DNA of 64,000 bases from Sphingobacteriales bacterium 46-32 (GCA_001898485.1 MKTY01000024.1:124001-188000); one strand, 5' to 3'. Shown: positions 10,443-21,827, numbered from the stretch's first letter. Program-made: numbers and translations. The notes: a model not told the origin generated them from the letters alone.

Positions 10443-10646
10443 TTACCATCCCTGTTTGGCAATACCCGCTTTGATAGCCGCCAGTGCTTTTTCTTCGCCC
10501 AGGAGTGTAGTGAGCTTATTACCCTTGCCATCATTACCCTGAGCCATATAAGCACCTTTGGCAGTTTTGGTAATTACGGCATCCTGAATAGGCACTCCTT
10601 TTTCTTTCGTTTTCACATTGTAAGCGGTAAGTGTTACTTCTGCCAT
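10443..10646 (-). CDS. Small conserved-looking hypothetical protein (67 aa)
   Basis: A 67-residue soluble protein, MAEVTLTAYNVKTKEKG to AAIKAGIAKQGW. It is rich in Lys, Ala and Gly and has no membrane segment, signal peptide or cysteine. Good codon use, a clean ATG, an upstream gap of its own and hairpin terminators on both sides argue that it is a real gene. The reading TAYNVKTKEKGVPIQDAVI could form a short beta-sheet region and LLGEEKALAAIKAGIA a helix. I can assign no function. Its closeness to gyrB is probably accidental, since a strong terminator lies between them. Confidence 0.65.
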   Translation of the reverse strand: MAEVTLTAYNVKTKEKGVPIQDAVITKTAKGAYMAQGNDGKGNKLTTLLGEEKALAAIKAGIAKQGW

Positions 10647-10724
10647 GATTAGTGTTTTTTAGCGTTAGTAAACCGCTAAATTACTGATTTTGGAGCCTGT
10701 GGCTGGCAACAGATCATAAAATAT

Positions 10725-10760
10725 AGCTAAATAACCGGGCATTTGCCCGGTTATTTAGCT
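10725..10760. terminator. Perfect 16-bp stem terminator downstream of gyrB
   Basis: The arms at 10725-10740 and 10745-10760 are exact reverse complements (agctaaataaccgggc) around the loop attt. It lies 57 bp beyond the gyrB stop. It may also shield the small gene at 10443-10646 from read-through. Confidence 0.75.
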
Positions 10761-10817
10761 GATTATCATTGTGATGGTAAAATATTTGAGTTTTCCACCA
10801 TTTATGAAGAATGGGTG

Positions 10818-12953
<2,136 letters not shown>

Positions 12954-12988
12954 TTATTTTTCCGATTAAAATAAAGGGGGCATTTGCG

Positions 12989-14395
12989 TCAGGGTCGTTT
13001 TACAATCTGAGCAACGAGATCGGCTTCTGTAGCTACTTTATTACCTACATAAACGGTTCCTTTCATTTCGCAGATGCCACGCCGTATAGGCGCTGTCAGT
13101 TCCATTTTGAGCAGCATAGTATCACCGGGGCGAACCATCTGTTTGAATTTACAATTGTCTATTTTCAGGAAGTAAGTATCATAACTGCCTTCGCCACTGA
13201 GATTGATAGCCAGTATGCCGCCACACTGGGCCAGTGCTTCGATCTGCAGCACTCCGGGCATAACGGGGTTGTTGGGAAAATGTCCCTGGAAGAACCATTC
13301 GTTGAACGTAACATTCTTGACGCCTACGATCTGTGAATCGCTCAGTTCAATGATTTTGTCGACCAGCAGGAAGGGGAAGCGGTGTGGCAGTTTTTTTTCA
13401 ATATAGCTCAGATCATATACGGGAGGTTGTGTGGGGTCATAGGTGGGCACGCCCTTGATGTGTTTGTTTTTTTTGATATACTGTTTGATGCGTCGTGCAA
13501 ACTCCACATTGGTGCTGTGTCCGGGGCGGTTGGCAATGATACGGGCCTTAATGGGGTAGCCGATCAAGGCAAGGTCGCCTACTACATCAAGCAGTTTGTG
13601 GCGGGCAGGTTCATTGGGGAAACGGAGTTCGAGGTTGTTGAGATAACCTTCACTTTTTACTTCGATCTTATCTTTTTTGAAGATCTTTTTCAGGCGGTCC
13701 ATTTCGGTGGCATCTACGGGTTTGTCAACAATTACGATAGCATTGTTGACATCGCCACCTTTGATCAGGTTATGCTCAAGAAGCATTTCCAGTTCGTGCA
13801 AAAAGCAGAAGGTGCGGCAGGGGGCTATTTCGGAAGCAAAGTCACGCATCTGCTTCAGGCCCGCATGCTGCGTACCCAGTACCGGTGAGTTGAAGTCAAT
13901 AAGTGTGGTGATATTGTATTCCATGGCGGGCATGGCTACCATTTCCACACGTTTGGCTTCATCGTAGTAGTATATATTCTCGTCAATACTGTACCATACT
14001 TTGGCGGCATCCTGCTCCAGTACGCCTACTTCTTCTATCAGTTCAACAAAAGGCTGTGAGCTGCCATCCATAATGGGCATTTCGGGACCATTGATTTCGA
14101 GCAGGCAATTATCTATGCCCATACCCACCAGAGCGGCCAGCACGTGCTCTACTGTGCTTACTTTGGCACCGTTGGCTTCCAGCGTTGTACCCCGGCTTAC
14201 ATCGGTCACCAGGTCGCAATCGGCCTTAATAATGGGCTGATTGGGCAGGTCAATACGCTGAAACTGCAGGCCAAAACCCGGACTGGCAGGTTTCATGGTC
14301 AGATCGGCCATAATGCCTGTGTGCAGGCCGGTGCCGGAAATGCTGATGGCCGATTTGAGCGTATGCTGTTTGTCTGGGTTAAACTGGTTATTCAT
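12989..14395 (-). CDS. lpxC-fabZ: Bifunctional UDP-3-O-acyl-N-acetylglucosamine deacetylase / 3-hydroxyacyl-ACP dehydratase (LpxC-FabZ fusion)
   Basis: The N-terminal ~310 residues are LpxC, the zinc amidase of the committed lipid A step. It shows SISGTGLHTG, the metal-binding STVEHVLAAL and ARHKLLDVVGDLALIG (His and Asp), and the HSTNV segment. The C-terminal ~150 residues are FabZ, which dehydrates 3-hydroxyacyl-ACP. It shows LPHRFPFLLVDKI with its catalytic His, and GHFPNNPVMPGVLQIEALAQ with its catalytic Glu. This fusion is a known feature of Bacteroidota and may balance lipid A against phospholipid synthesis, since both halves use 3-hydroxyacyl-ACP. ATG at 14395 gives MNNQFNPDK. Unlike the usual cluster, lpxD is not adjacent and lpxA is not in the window. 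Confidence 0.97.
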   Translation of the reverse strand: MNNQFNPDKQHTLKSAISISGTGLHTGIMADLTMKPASPGFGLQFQRIDLPNQPIIKADCDLVTDVSRGTTLEANGAKVSTVEHVLAALVGMGIDNCLLEINGPEMPIMDGSSQPFVELIEEVGVLEQDAAKVWYSIDENIYYYDEAKRVEMVAMPAMEYNITTLIDFNSPVLGTQHAGLKQMRDFASEIAPCRTFCFLHELEMLLEHNLIKGGDVNNAIVIVDKPVDATEMDRLKKIFKKDKIEVKSEGYLNNLELRFPNEPARHKLLDVVGDLALIGYPIKARIIANRPGHSTNVEFARRIKQYIKKNKHIKGVPTYDPTQPPVYDLSYIEKKLPHRFPFLLVDKIIELSDSQIVGVKNVTFNEWFFQGHFPNNPVMPGVLQIEALAQCGGILAINLSGEGSYDTYFLKIDNCKFKQMVRPGDTMLLKMELTAPIRRGICEMKGTVYVGNKVATEADLVAQIVKRP

Positions 14396-14426
14396 GATGC
14401 TTTAGTGCAATTGTTGAATGCGCAAA

Positions 14427-14456
14427 GATAAGGTGAAAGGGTATAGGGTAAAAGGT
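14427..14456. repeat. Purine-rich word repeat of the 'gataaggt' type
   Basis: The stretch starts gataaggtgaaaggg and continues with tatagggtaaaagg. It shares its opening word with the junctions at 8670 and 38207. Here it lies in the divergent gap between lpxC-fabZ and the gene at 14614, with no inverted partner close by. Confidence 0.5.
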
Positions 14457-14613
14457 TGAAGCTGAAATGCCTTATGTCGTCATTATTACGTCTGTAACAA
14501 CCTTTTCCTGTTCATCTGCCTGAAAACGGTCAGGGGCTGCCGGTTTTTGCCTTTTGTCGGTAATTGTCTTCTGTAACCAGGCGTTCTGTATTATCTTCCC
14601 CCAAACCAACTGC

Positions 14614-15798
14614 ATGCAAAACCTGACTACTGCCCGGCCGTCACGTATCCAGTCTATTGACATACTTCGCGGAGCGATTATGATCATTATGGCACTGGAC
14701 CATGTGCGCGATTTTTTTCATGAATCGGCCATGACTGCCGATCCGCTGAATCTTTCAACCACCACGCCGCAGCTTTTTATTACACGTTGGATTACTCATT
14801 TCTGCGCACCCATTTTTGTTTTTCTTTCCGGGGTATCTGCTTATATCAGTGGTATGCGCAAGACCAAAGAAGAGTTGAGTGTTTTTCTTATCAAAAGAGG
14901 ATTCTGGCTGATAGTGGTTGAACTGGTAGTGATTTCCCTGGCTATTACATTTAATCCGCTTTATAATGTACTTATCTTTCAGGTGATCTGGGCTATTGGC
15001 TGGAGTATGGTAATACTGGGTTTGTTGTTAAGAACATCCTATACAGCTATACTGTGTGTGGGGGTGTTGCTGGTCGCCGGGCACAACCTGTTTGACTATT
15101 TCGGTGGGGCAGGTAGTTCTGTAGCGATGAGGATTTTGTTTACTTCAACCGGTGGTTTTATTCCGTATGCGCCAGACCGGGGAATATTAGTGGCTTATGC
15201 CATTCTGCCGTGGACGGGTATCATGCTGCTCGGTTATTGTTTTGGAGTCTTGTTTAAACCTGATACTGATATAAAATACCGCAGCAAAAAACTGCTGCAA
15301 TGGGGATTGGGCGTGCTTGCCCTTTTTGTCGTACTCCGGCTCATCAATCATTACGGTGACCCTGCCCCATGGTCTGTACAGGAACGTCCGTTCTACAGTC
15401 TGCTTTCGTTTGTGAATGTGACCAAATACCCCGTTTCTCTTCAGTATACCTGTCTTACTGTTGGCACAGCCATTTTATTGCTGCGGGCACTGGAACGATC
15501 AGGTACTGCCATAAGCCGGTTTTTAATGGTATACGGGAAAGTGCCTTTCTTTTATTATGTGCTGCATTTCTTCCTGGTTCACCTGCTCTGTGTCGTCTTC
15601 TTTTTTGCTTCGGGCAGAACTGCTGCCGAAATCATTGACATGAATTCTCCTTTTCTTTTCAGACCGGTGAATTTCGGTTTCAGTCTCTGGGTAGTATATG
15701 CGGTATGGATCGGCGTGGTTTTATTGCTGTATTTCCCCTGCCGCTGGTTTGGACGTATAAAACAGCAGCGCAGAGACTGGTGGCTTAGCTACCTGTAA
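14614..15798 (+). CDS. Integral membrane protein of the HGSNAT / DUF1624-type acyltransferase group
   Basis: A 394-residue polytopic membrane protein with about ten hydrophobic helices. The N-terminal motif RIQSIDILRGAIMIIMALDH is the hallmark of the heparan-alpha-glucosaminide N-acetyltransferase-like / DUF1624 group, in which the conserved His lies in the first membrane helix region. These proteins are proposed to transfer acyl groups across the membrane to glycans, but the substrate here is unknown. The start at 14614 (MQNLTTARPS) is preferred over an upstream in-frame ATG at 14554, because conserved sequence begins soon after it. It stands between lpxC-fabZ and lpxD, so a role in envelope glycan modification is possible, but that is inference. 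Confidence 0.78.
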   Translation: MQNLTTARPSRIQSIDILRGAIMIIMALDHVRDFFHESAMTADPLNLSTTTPQLFITRWITHFCAPIFVFLSGVSAYISGMRKTKEELSVFLIKRGFWLIVVELVVISLAITFNPLYNVLIFQVIWAIGWSMVILGLLLRTSYTAILCVGVLLVAGHNLFDYFGGAGSSVAMRILFTSTGGFIPYAPDRGILVAYAILPWTGIMLLGYCFGVLFKPDTDIKYRSKKLLQWGLGVLALFVVLRLINHYGDPAPWSVQERPFYSLLSFVNVTKYPVSLQYTCLTVGTAILLLRALERSGTAISRFLMVYGKVPFFYYVLHFFLVHLLCVVFFFASGRTAAEIIDMNSPFLFRPVNFGFSLWVVYAVWIGVVLLLYFPCRWFGRIKQQRRDWWLSYL

Positions 15799-15802
15799 AA
15801 GG

Positions 15803-16657
15803 TTAATAGGTGGTCGTCATATCTTCATCCACACAGATGATGAAGTCTGCTTTTTGCTTGTTTTCTTTGAGGAGCTGTTGAATATTTTTCTGTGAAACGG
15901 TGCTGATAGTGGCATATTTCAACGAAGGGGCCTGCTTGCGCAGATACCAGAGAATACCTTCATAGTTATCTGAGTGATATGACCCGTTGAAATGGATCAG
16001 CAACGAACCGGGTTTATGGTATTGCAGAATAAAATGGGCCATTGTGGCATCTTTGATAGCCTGGGCTTTGGGCAGATTATCACCGCCATGACCGGGCATC
16101 ATCTCTTTCATTTTTTTATAACCGGGCAGTTCCGGATCATAAGCAATAGGTAAGGGTGCCATCCAGCTTTTGGCCAGTGCGGGCAGGGTGTCGAGCGCTT
16201 CAAGCCCGCCTGTAAAAACCAGAGAGGCGTACTTGCGGGGTACATTACTGGCTGCTACAGGTAGTTTCTTTTCTTTAGCATAATTAACCAGTGGGGCATA
16301 ATCGGTTGTATAATTACGCCAAAGCCTTGCTGAGCTGTCGAGTCCTTTGGCGCTTATTTTTCCCTGCAGGTATGCGTCCAGGGCTGACTGATTGTCCTGT
16401 TCAAACATTTCAAATCCCAGCGCCAGCTGACGGGCTTCTCCCAGGTCTTTCGTCACCTCCAGTTGCAGCCAGTGACTGATGGGGTTGTTATGAAACTCAC
16501 CAAAAAGTACAATGTCCTGGCTTTTCAGCGTGCGCATCATTTTTTTGTAGGATATTTTTTTGCCTTTTGCGTTGTATAGGACATAGGCGGGTTTCTTTTG
16601 TGCCATGCCAGCCAGTATGCTGCACAAAAATGCGGAGAGGAGCATCCATTTTTTCAT
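15803..16657 (-). CDS. ChaN-like (Tiki/TraB-fold) exported protein
   Basis: A 284-residue protein with the signal peptide MKKWMLLSAFLCSILAGMAQ. The domain shows DIVLFGEFHNNPISHWLQLE near residue 49, GFEMFEQDNQSALDAYLQG and a distal SLLIHFNGSYHSDNYEGILW. These motifs fit the ChaN family, which was described as haem-binding lipoproteins and shares a fold with Tiki proteases. The GEFHNN and GFEMFEQ motifs carry the conserved Glu and His of the fold. No lipobox is evident, so it is probably periplasmic or secreted. It converges on the acyltransferase gene with only a 4-bp gap and lies 65 bp downstream of lpxD, with which it may be cotranscribed. Confidence 0.82.
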   Translation of the reverse strand: MKKWMLLSAFLCSILAGMAQKKPAYVLYNAKGKKISYKKMMRTLKSQDIVLFGEFHNNPISHWLQLEVTKDLGEARQLALGFEMFEQDNQSALDAYLQGKISAKGLDSSARLWRNYTTDYAPLVNYAKEKKLPVAASNVPRKYASLVFTGGLEALDTLPALAKSWMAPLPIAYDPELPGYKKMKEMMPGHGGDNLPKAQAIKDATMAHFILQYHKPGSLLIHFNGSYHSDNYEGILWYLRKQAPSLKYATISTVSQKNIQQLLKENKQKADFIICVDEDMTTTY

Positions 16658-16722
16658 GGAGGCAAAATAGCGAATAAAAAGCAGTTTGAAGGAAGAGTAT
16701 CGTCCTGGAGACGATGTAGAAA

Positions 16723-17775
16723 TCAGCTTATGGCGGCTTTTTCTGCCAGTAATTGTTTTACCAGTGCTTCCAGCTCTTTGATACGTTTTTCGAGGTCAGG
16801 AAGTTTGCGGGTAACTGCCTGGCTTCGCAGTGCAGCGGTATAATCAAACGCGGGTGAGCCGGTTACAGCTTTGCCTGGTTCGATAGATTTGCTGACGCCG
16901 CTCTGTGCATTTACCTTGGCGCCATCACCCAGTTGAATATGGCCTACGATACCGGCCTGGCCGCCTATCATGACGCCATTGCCGATTTTGGTACTGCCGC
17001 TGATACCGGCCTGTGCGGCTATGACTGTACTGTTGCCGATTTCTACATTGTGTGCAATCTGGATCAGATTGTCGAGTTTGGCGCCTTTACGAATGAGGGT
17101 GCTGCCAATGGTAGCCCGGTCGATGGTGGCATTGGCGCCTATTTCCACATGGTCTTCGATGACAACGTTGCCAATCTGCGGTACCTTTTTGAAACTGCCG
17201 TCGGCCTGCGGTGCAAAACCAAAGCCATCGCTGCCGATTACGGTACCGGAGTGAATAGTTACATGGTTGCCGATAACGCAATCGTGATAAATGCGCACAC
17301 CCGGGTGGATAATACAGTTTTCGCCGATTACGACATTATTTCCGAGGAAAACGTTTGGATAGATCTTGCTGTTGTTGCCCACTTTTACCCGCTCGCCGAG
17401 GTAGGCAAATGCCCCAATAAATACCTGCTCGCCATAGCTGGCAGAGGGAGCGATATAGCTGGGTTGTTGTACGCCCTGCAATTGCTGCTGCATGATCTCC
17501 TGATACTTACTGAGCAGGGTGGCAAAAGCCGAATAGGCATCGGCTACCCGGATGAGGGTTGCGCTTACCGGTTGTTTTAGCTCATATCCCTCATTGATAA
17601 TGATAACGCTGGCACCCGTGGTATACAGATGCTCTTCGTATTTGGGATTTGCCAGAAAGCTTAGCTGACCCGCTACCGCTTCTTCAATTTTTCCAAATGC
17701 GGTAACCGCAGCATTGGGGTCACCTTCCACACGGCCATTGATCAGTAAGGCTATCTGAGATGCAGGAAATGTCAT
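16723..17775 (-). CDS. lpxD: UDP-3-O-(3-hydroxyacyl)glucosamine N-acyltransferase
   Basis: LpxD adds the N-linked 3-hydroxyacyl chain to UDP-3-O-acyl-glucosamine in lipid A synthesis, after LpxC. The 350 residues begin with the uridine-binding domain (GQLSFLANPKYEEHLYTTGA) and continue with about ten hexapeptide turns of the left-handed beta helix (GVRIYHDCVIGNHVTIHSG, IAHNVEIGNSTVIAAQAG). The catalytic His lies in the QIAHNVEIG turn. The C-terminal helix KRIKELEALVKQLLAEKA is typical. ATG at 17775 gives MTFPASQIA. The HD-domain gene lies 56 bp upstream, as in many Bacteroidota. Confidence 0.96.
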   Translation of the reverse strand: MTFPASQIALLINGRVEGDPNAAVTAFGKIEEAVAGQLSFLANPKYEEHLYTTGASVIIINEGYELKQPVSATLIRVADAYSAFATLLSKYQEIMQQQLQGVQQPSYIAPSASYGEQVFIGAFAYLGERVKVGNNSKIYPNVFLGNNVVIGENCIIHPGVRIYHDCVIGNHVTIHSGTVIGSDGFGFAPQADGSFKKVPQIGNVVIEDHVEIGANATIDRATIGSTLIRKGAKLDNLIQIAHNVEIGNSTVIAAQAGISGSTKIGNGVMIGGQAGIVGHIQLGDGAKVNAQSGVSKSIEPGKAVTGSPAFDYTAALRSQAVTRKLPDLEKRIKELEALVKQLLAEKAAIS

Positions 17776-17831
17776 GTTATATTTTTCTAACTACCGGAGC
17801 AGCAATGATAAACCCCGGAACTGGATGCAGG

Positions 17832-19046
17832 TTACCACCGGTAACAGCAAATGTAATATTTTTTAACCGTGCGGCTCAGGTTCTGTTGAATGAGGGCATT
17901 ATCAACCGTCGAAATATCCTTTACCGTTCCGTCCTTATAGAGAATATTGATCCGCTCATCGGCCGGGTTGTAGGTGGTATTGGCTGCTTCTCCGGTAAAA
18001 ATGAAATAATCGAGGGCCTCATCGTCCAGGTCCATACGTTGCCGCAGGTCTTCTCTCAGATTGATTACTAATTGTTCATCAATGGGTTCAGCCTGAAGCC
18101 GTACTTTATATAGCCGCCGGTCTATTAGTGAACGACAGAGTAGCGATAATATTTTGTCGGGATGTAAAGCCCAGTTTTTAATGGTGGCCATTACATCATG
18201 ATCGTCGAGCTGACAAAATGTGTCGAGGTAGTGCTCAAATTCTTGCTGTGCCTGCAGGTGCAGGAAAAAGTCAAATGCGGTGGACGCAGCGGGTACTTTT
18301 TCGCCCCGGGCTATGAGCTGGCGGGCGCGGCGGATGATGCGGACCAGCATCATTTCTGCGCCTACAACTGTTTTGTGCAGGTATACCTGCCAGTACATAA
18401 GACGGCGTGAGACCAGGAATTTTTCAATGGAATAAATAGCTTTTTCTTCCACAACAAGATTGCCATCTTTAACAGCCAGCATTTTAATGATCCGGTCATA
18501 CCCGATCACACCTTCTGCCACACCGGTGAAAAAGCTATCCCTGTTGAGGTAATCCATTCGGTCTACATCCAGCTGGCCGGAAACCAGCTGGTGAAGAAAT
18601 TTTTTGGGGTATTTATTGGTAAAAATGTCAATGGCCGTACTGAGCTGGCCATTCATTTCCTTGTTCAGTTTATGCAGTATCAGCAGACTGATGGTTTCAT
18701 GATGGGCACCGGGTATGAGTTCTTCTTCCAGCGCATGCGAAAATGGGCCGTGTCCAACGTCGTGCAGCAGGATCGCTATTTTGGCACCCAGTTCTTCTGC
18801 TTCCGTCACGGGAATGCCTTTACTCTTCAATTCGGTCAGCGCAATGCACATAAGGTGATAAGCGCCCAGGGAATGGTGCAGGCGGGAATGCATGGCCCCC
18901 GGATACACCAGGTGGGCAAATGCCATTTGATGAATATTACGTAACCGTTGATAGTAAGGATGCGATATGATCTGAAGGATCAACGGATGGTCAATCGTAA
19001 TAAACCCATAAACGGGGTCGTTAATGATCTTTCTGACGGGTACCAT
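17832..19046 (-). CDS. HD-domain phosphohydrolase (dNTPase-like)
   Basis: A 404-residue soluble metal-dependent phosphohydrolase. The HD signature is complete: SRLHHSLGAYHLM supplies the first His, AILLHDVGHGPFSH the His-Asp pair, and the Asp after HQLVSGQLDVDRMDYL the last ligand. The order and the LDVDRMDYL motif fit the SAMHD1/dGTPase-like group found beside lpxD in Bacteroidota. The substrate has not been shown from sequence. ATG at 19046 (MVPVRKIINDPVYGFI) matches the usual family start, where the KxxNDPVYG segment begins the protein. It probably heads an operon with lpxD and perhaps the ChaN-like gene. Confidence 0.9.
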   Translation of the reverse strand: MVPVRKIINDPVYGFITIDHPLILQIISHPYYQRLRNIHQMAFAHLVYPGAMHSRLHHSLGAYHLMCIALTELKSKGIPVTEAEELGAKIAILLHDVGHGPFSHALEEELIPGAHHETISLLILHKLNKEMNGQLSTAIDIFTNKYPKKFLHQLVSGQLDVDRMDYLNRDSFFTGVAEGVIGYDRIIKMLAVKDGNLVVEEKAIYSIEKFLVSRRLMYWQVYLHKTVVGAEMMLVRIIRRARQLIARGEKVPAASTAFDFFLHLQAQQEFEHYLDTFCQLDDHDVMATIKNWALHPDKILSLLCRSLIDRRLYKVRLQAEPIDEQLVINLREDLRQRMDLDDEALDYFIFTGEAANTTYNPADERINILYKDGTVKDISTVDNALIQQNLSRTVKKYYICCYRW

Positions 19047-19145
19047 TGTTGGTGTTTTGTTAAAGGCCAGTTGGCAAAAGTACTGAGGCTGGTCCGAAAA
19101 AGGTATTTTTGAAATCCTGCTAACACTTATTTATCAAATTTGTAT

Positions 19146-20129
19146 ATGCGCAGAAAATTTACGCTACTTACGGGCTTGTTTTTCGTGTTGTTGCAATCGG
19201 CACTGGGGCAACAACAGGAGCGGACTTATGTACAGGAGTTGCGTTACCTGTTGTATTTGCCTGAGGGTTACGAAAAGGATACTGCCCAAAAATGGCCGTT
19301 GATGATTTTTCTGCACGGATCGGGTGAGAGTGGTACGGATCTGGAGAAGGTAAAAGTGCACGGCCCACCCCGGCTCATCAAAGAAGGGCGGAAGTTTCCC
19401 TTTATAGTGGTGTCGCCCCAGGCTACCAACGGATGGCAGACATTTCAGCTCATTGGCCTTCTGAAAGAGCTGAAACAGAACTTGCGTGTGAATCCGGATA
19501 AGGTATACCTGACCGGACTAAGCATGGGGGGATATGGTACCTGGGATCTGGCAACTGAATATCCCCATGAGTTTGCAGCCATAGCTCCTGTATGCGGTGG
19601 GGGTGATACCAGCAAGGCATGGATGCTCCGGCATGTGCCTGTATGGTGTTTCCATGGAGCTCTGGATAATGTAGTGCCGCCTGTGCTTTCGGAACAGATG
19701 GTAGCAGCCGTAAGAAAATACAATCCGGCAGTAAAATTCACACTTTATCCCGATGCCAATCACGACAGCTGGACGGCTACGTATAACAATGATAGTTTTT
19801 ATACATGGCTGCTGGCGCAAAGCAAATATCATCCCGTAGCCAAACCGGCGACGGCAGCAGAACTGGCCCCTTTTGCGGGGCGTTATGTCAATGGAGCAGA
19901 TACGGTGATACTGGCTGTAAACGATGGACGTTTGCGCGGGTACAGCAATCCCGCGAGGGATTTTGAGTTTGAACTGCTGATGTCGGCTCCCAATCAGTTT
20001 TTTATCAGGGAAGACGAAAAGGCTGAATTACTTTTTTCAATCGATAAGAAAGGGAAAGCGCAGGATTTCGAATTTTGGGGAGGCAACCAGCGGGTTCGTT
20101 TCCGTCGTTTACCTGCAGGCAGTAGATAA
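19146..20129 (+). CDS. Exported alpha/beta-hydrolase, dienelactone hydrolase / phospholipase-like esterase
   Basis: A 327-residue exported serine hydrolase. A TTG lies two codons upstream, but ATG at 19146 gives the clean signal peptide MRRKFTLLTGLFFVLLQSALG. Motifs are the oxyanion strand PLMIFLHGSGESGTD, the nucleophile elbow GLSMGGYGTWD, the acid-bearing strand VWCFHGALDNVVPP and the His in YPDANHDSWT. This set matches the prolyl oligopeptidase-like / PHB depolymerase-like esterases often annotated as phospholipase. A C-terminal part of about 85 residues (FAGRYVNGADTVIL onward) is lipocalin- or DUF3471-like and is often found after hydrolase domains. The substrate is unknown. Divergent from the HD gene. 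Confidence 0.85.
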   Translation: MRRKFTLLTGLFFVLLQSALGQQQERTYVQELRYLLYLPEGYEKDTAQKWPLMIFLHGSGESGTDLEKVKVHGPPRLIKEGRKFPFIVVSPQATNGWQTFQLIGLLKELKQNLRVNPDKVYLTGLSMGGYGTWDLATEYPHEFAAIAPVCGGGDTSKAWMLRHVPVWCFHGALDNVVPPVLSEQMVAAVRKYNPAVKFTLYPDANHDSWTATYNNDSFYTWLLAQSKYHPVAKPATAAELAPFAGRYVNGADTVILAVNDGRLRGYSNPARDFEFELLMSAPNQFFIREDEKAELLFSIDKKGKAQDFEFWGGNQRVRFRRLPAGSR

Positions 20130-20157
20130 ACAGCATCAATCAATCAAACACGTAAGT

Positions 20158-21714
20158 ATGGCAGTTGCAAAAATTATCTGGGTAGATGACGAAATAGAAA
20201 GTCTGCAGTCGCAGAAATTGTTTCTGGAGAATAAAGGGTATGAGGTAAATACATTTACCAATGGCTTTGATGCTATTGATTATGTAAAAGAACATCCGGT
20301 GGATGTAGTGCTGATTGATGAAAGTATGCCGGGTATTACCGGGTTGGAAACGCTTGCCAAAATCAAGGAGATCAACCAGTCGCTGCCTGTGGTACTGATT
20401 ACCAAGAATGAGACAGAAAACCTGATGGATGAAGCGATCGGCTCACAGATCAGCGATTATCTGATCAAACCGGTCAATCCCAACCAGGTGTGGCTGAGTC
20501 TCAAAAAGATCATAGATAATAAACGACTGGTAGCGGAGAAAACCACTACGGCCTATCAGCAGCAATTCAGGAACCTGTTTATGGCGCTCAACAGCAATCC
20601 TGATTATAATGAATGGATGGACATTTACCGTAAGCTGGTGTACTGGGAGCTGGAAATGCAGAAAAGCGATAGCCCTGAAATGCAGGAGGTACTGCAAAGT
20701 CAGAAAGGGGAGGCCAATACAGAGTTTTTCAAATTCATTTCCCGTAATTATTCCAAATGGGTGGGGCCAAAGAGTACGGAGGGACCTGTAATGAGTCATT
20801 CACTCATGAAATTTAAGGTGTTGCCTCATCTCGAAAAGGGGACACCACTATTTTTTGTACTGATCGATAATCTGCGCTTTGATCAGTGGAAAGCTATTCA
20901 GCCCATTTTTGCAGAGAGCTTTCGTATTCTGGAAGAGGATAGTTTTTACAGTATACTCCCTACCGCCACACAGTATGCACGTAATGCGATTTTTGCAGGT
21001 CTTATGCCCGTGGACATTGAAAAGCAGTTTCCCCAGCAATGGAAAAATGATGACGAAGAAGGGGGTAAGAATCTGCATGAAGAAGAATTTCTGCGGGCCC
21101 AATTGAAGCGGATGGGGCGTGGGGATATCCGTGTGTCCTATACCAAAGTGCTTAACAACCATGCCGGTCTTGAACTGGTGAATAATGTGCATAATCTCCT
21201 CAACAATGATCTGAATGTAATCGTGTACAATTTTGTGGACATGCTCAGTCATGCCCGTACGGAAATGGAGGTGCTGAAGGAACTGGCTGGTGATGAAATG
21301 AGTTACCGCAGTATAACCACCAGTTGGTTTGAACATTCGCCCCTGCATCAGGCGCTGAAGCGTATTGCGGACAAGGGAATCAGGCTGGTGCTGGCGACTG
21401 ATCATGGCAGTGTGCGGGTAAAGACACCCTGTAAGGTTGTGGGCGATAAGCAGACGACGACCAATCTTCGGTATAAACATGGGCGTAATCTTAATTATGA
21501 ACCAAAGGAAGTACTGGCCTTCCGCGACCCGCGCGAGGCGGGATTGCCCGTGCCTACGGTCAACTCCTCTTATATTTTTGCCAAGGAAGACGGGTTTCTT
21601 TGCTATCCCAATAACTACAATTACTATGTGAATTACTACCGCAATACTTTTCAGCATGGCGGGGTAAGTCTGGAAGAAATGATCGTGCCTGTAATCAAAA
21701 TGCAGAGCCGGTAA
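20158..21714 (+). CDS. porX: PorX, T9SS response regulator with PglZ phosphodiesterase domain
   Basis: A 518-residue protein: a receiver domain (residues 1-125; acidic pair in WVDDE, phospho-acceptor Asp54 in LIDESMPG, Thr82, Lys104) followed by a helical linker and a PglZ domain (about 200-515). PglZ motifs are VLIDNLRFDQW, LPTATQYARNAIFAG with its conserved Thr, and ATDHGSVRVKTP with metal-binding Asp and His. PorX works with the kinase PorY and sigma factor SigP in Porphyromonas gingivalis to control type IX secretion genes. Its PglZ domain is a zinc-dependent phosphodiesterase acting on nucleotides. Here it lies 28 bp after the esterase gene; no porY is in the window. The two T9SS cargo proteins in the first 11 kb are likely clients of the system it controls. 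Confidence 0.95.
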   Translation: MAVAKIIWVDDEIESLQSQKLFLENKGYEVNTFTNGFDAIDYVKEHPVDVVLIDESMPGITGLETLAKIKEINQSLPVVLITKNETENLMDEAIGSQISDYLIKPVNPNQVWLSLKKIIDNKRLVAEKTTTAYQQQFRNLFMALNSNPDYNEWMDIYRKLVYWELEMQKSDSPEMQEVLQSQKGEANTEFFKFISRNYSKWVGPKSTEGPVMSHSLMKFKVLPHLEKGTPLFFVLIDNLRFDQWKAIQPIFAESFRILEEDSFYSILPTATQYARNAIFAGLMPVDIEKQFPQQWKNDDEEGGKNLHEEEFLRAQLKRMGRGDIRVSYTKVLNNHAGLELVNNVHNLLNNDLNVIVYNFVDMLSHARTEMEVLKELAGDEMSYRSITTSWFEHSPLHQALKRIADKGIRLVLATDHGSVRVKTPCKVVGDKQTTTNLRYKHGRNLNYEPKEVLAFRDPREAGLPVPTVNSSYIFAKEDGFLCYPNNYNYYVNYYRNTFQHGGVSLEEMIVPVIKMQSR

Positions 21715-21775
21715 GTGGGCAAAAGAGCCCATACTGGTGTGGATAAGTAGACGCTACCCCTTGGAGGGCCTATCG

Positions 21776-21783
21776 TAATTTTG
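21776..21783 (+). promoter_or_regulatory. Candidate Bacteroidota -7 element
   Basis: taattttg fits TAnnTTTG exactly and lies 45 bp before the ATG at 21828. No good TTTG is found at -33, so this is only a weak prediction. Confidence 0.3.
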
Positions 21784-21827
21784 TAGCGGATTTATTATCA
21801 GGTAATCGAATACGATTTAATCGGAAT

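Noticed and set aside
16933-17580. 215-codon frame opposite lpxD
   Set aside because: The repeated hexapeptide code of lpxD produces a long antisense frame; no domain is seen.
20848-21732. 294-codon frame opposite porX
   Set aside because: Antisense shadow of a certain gene, with no family features.
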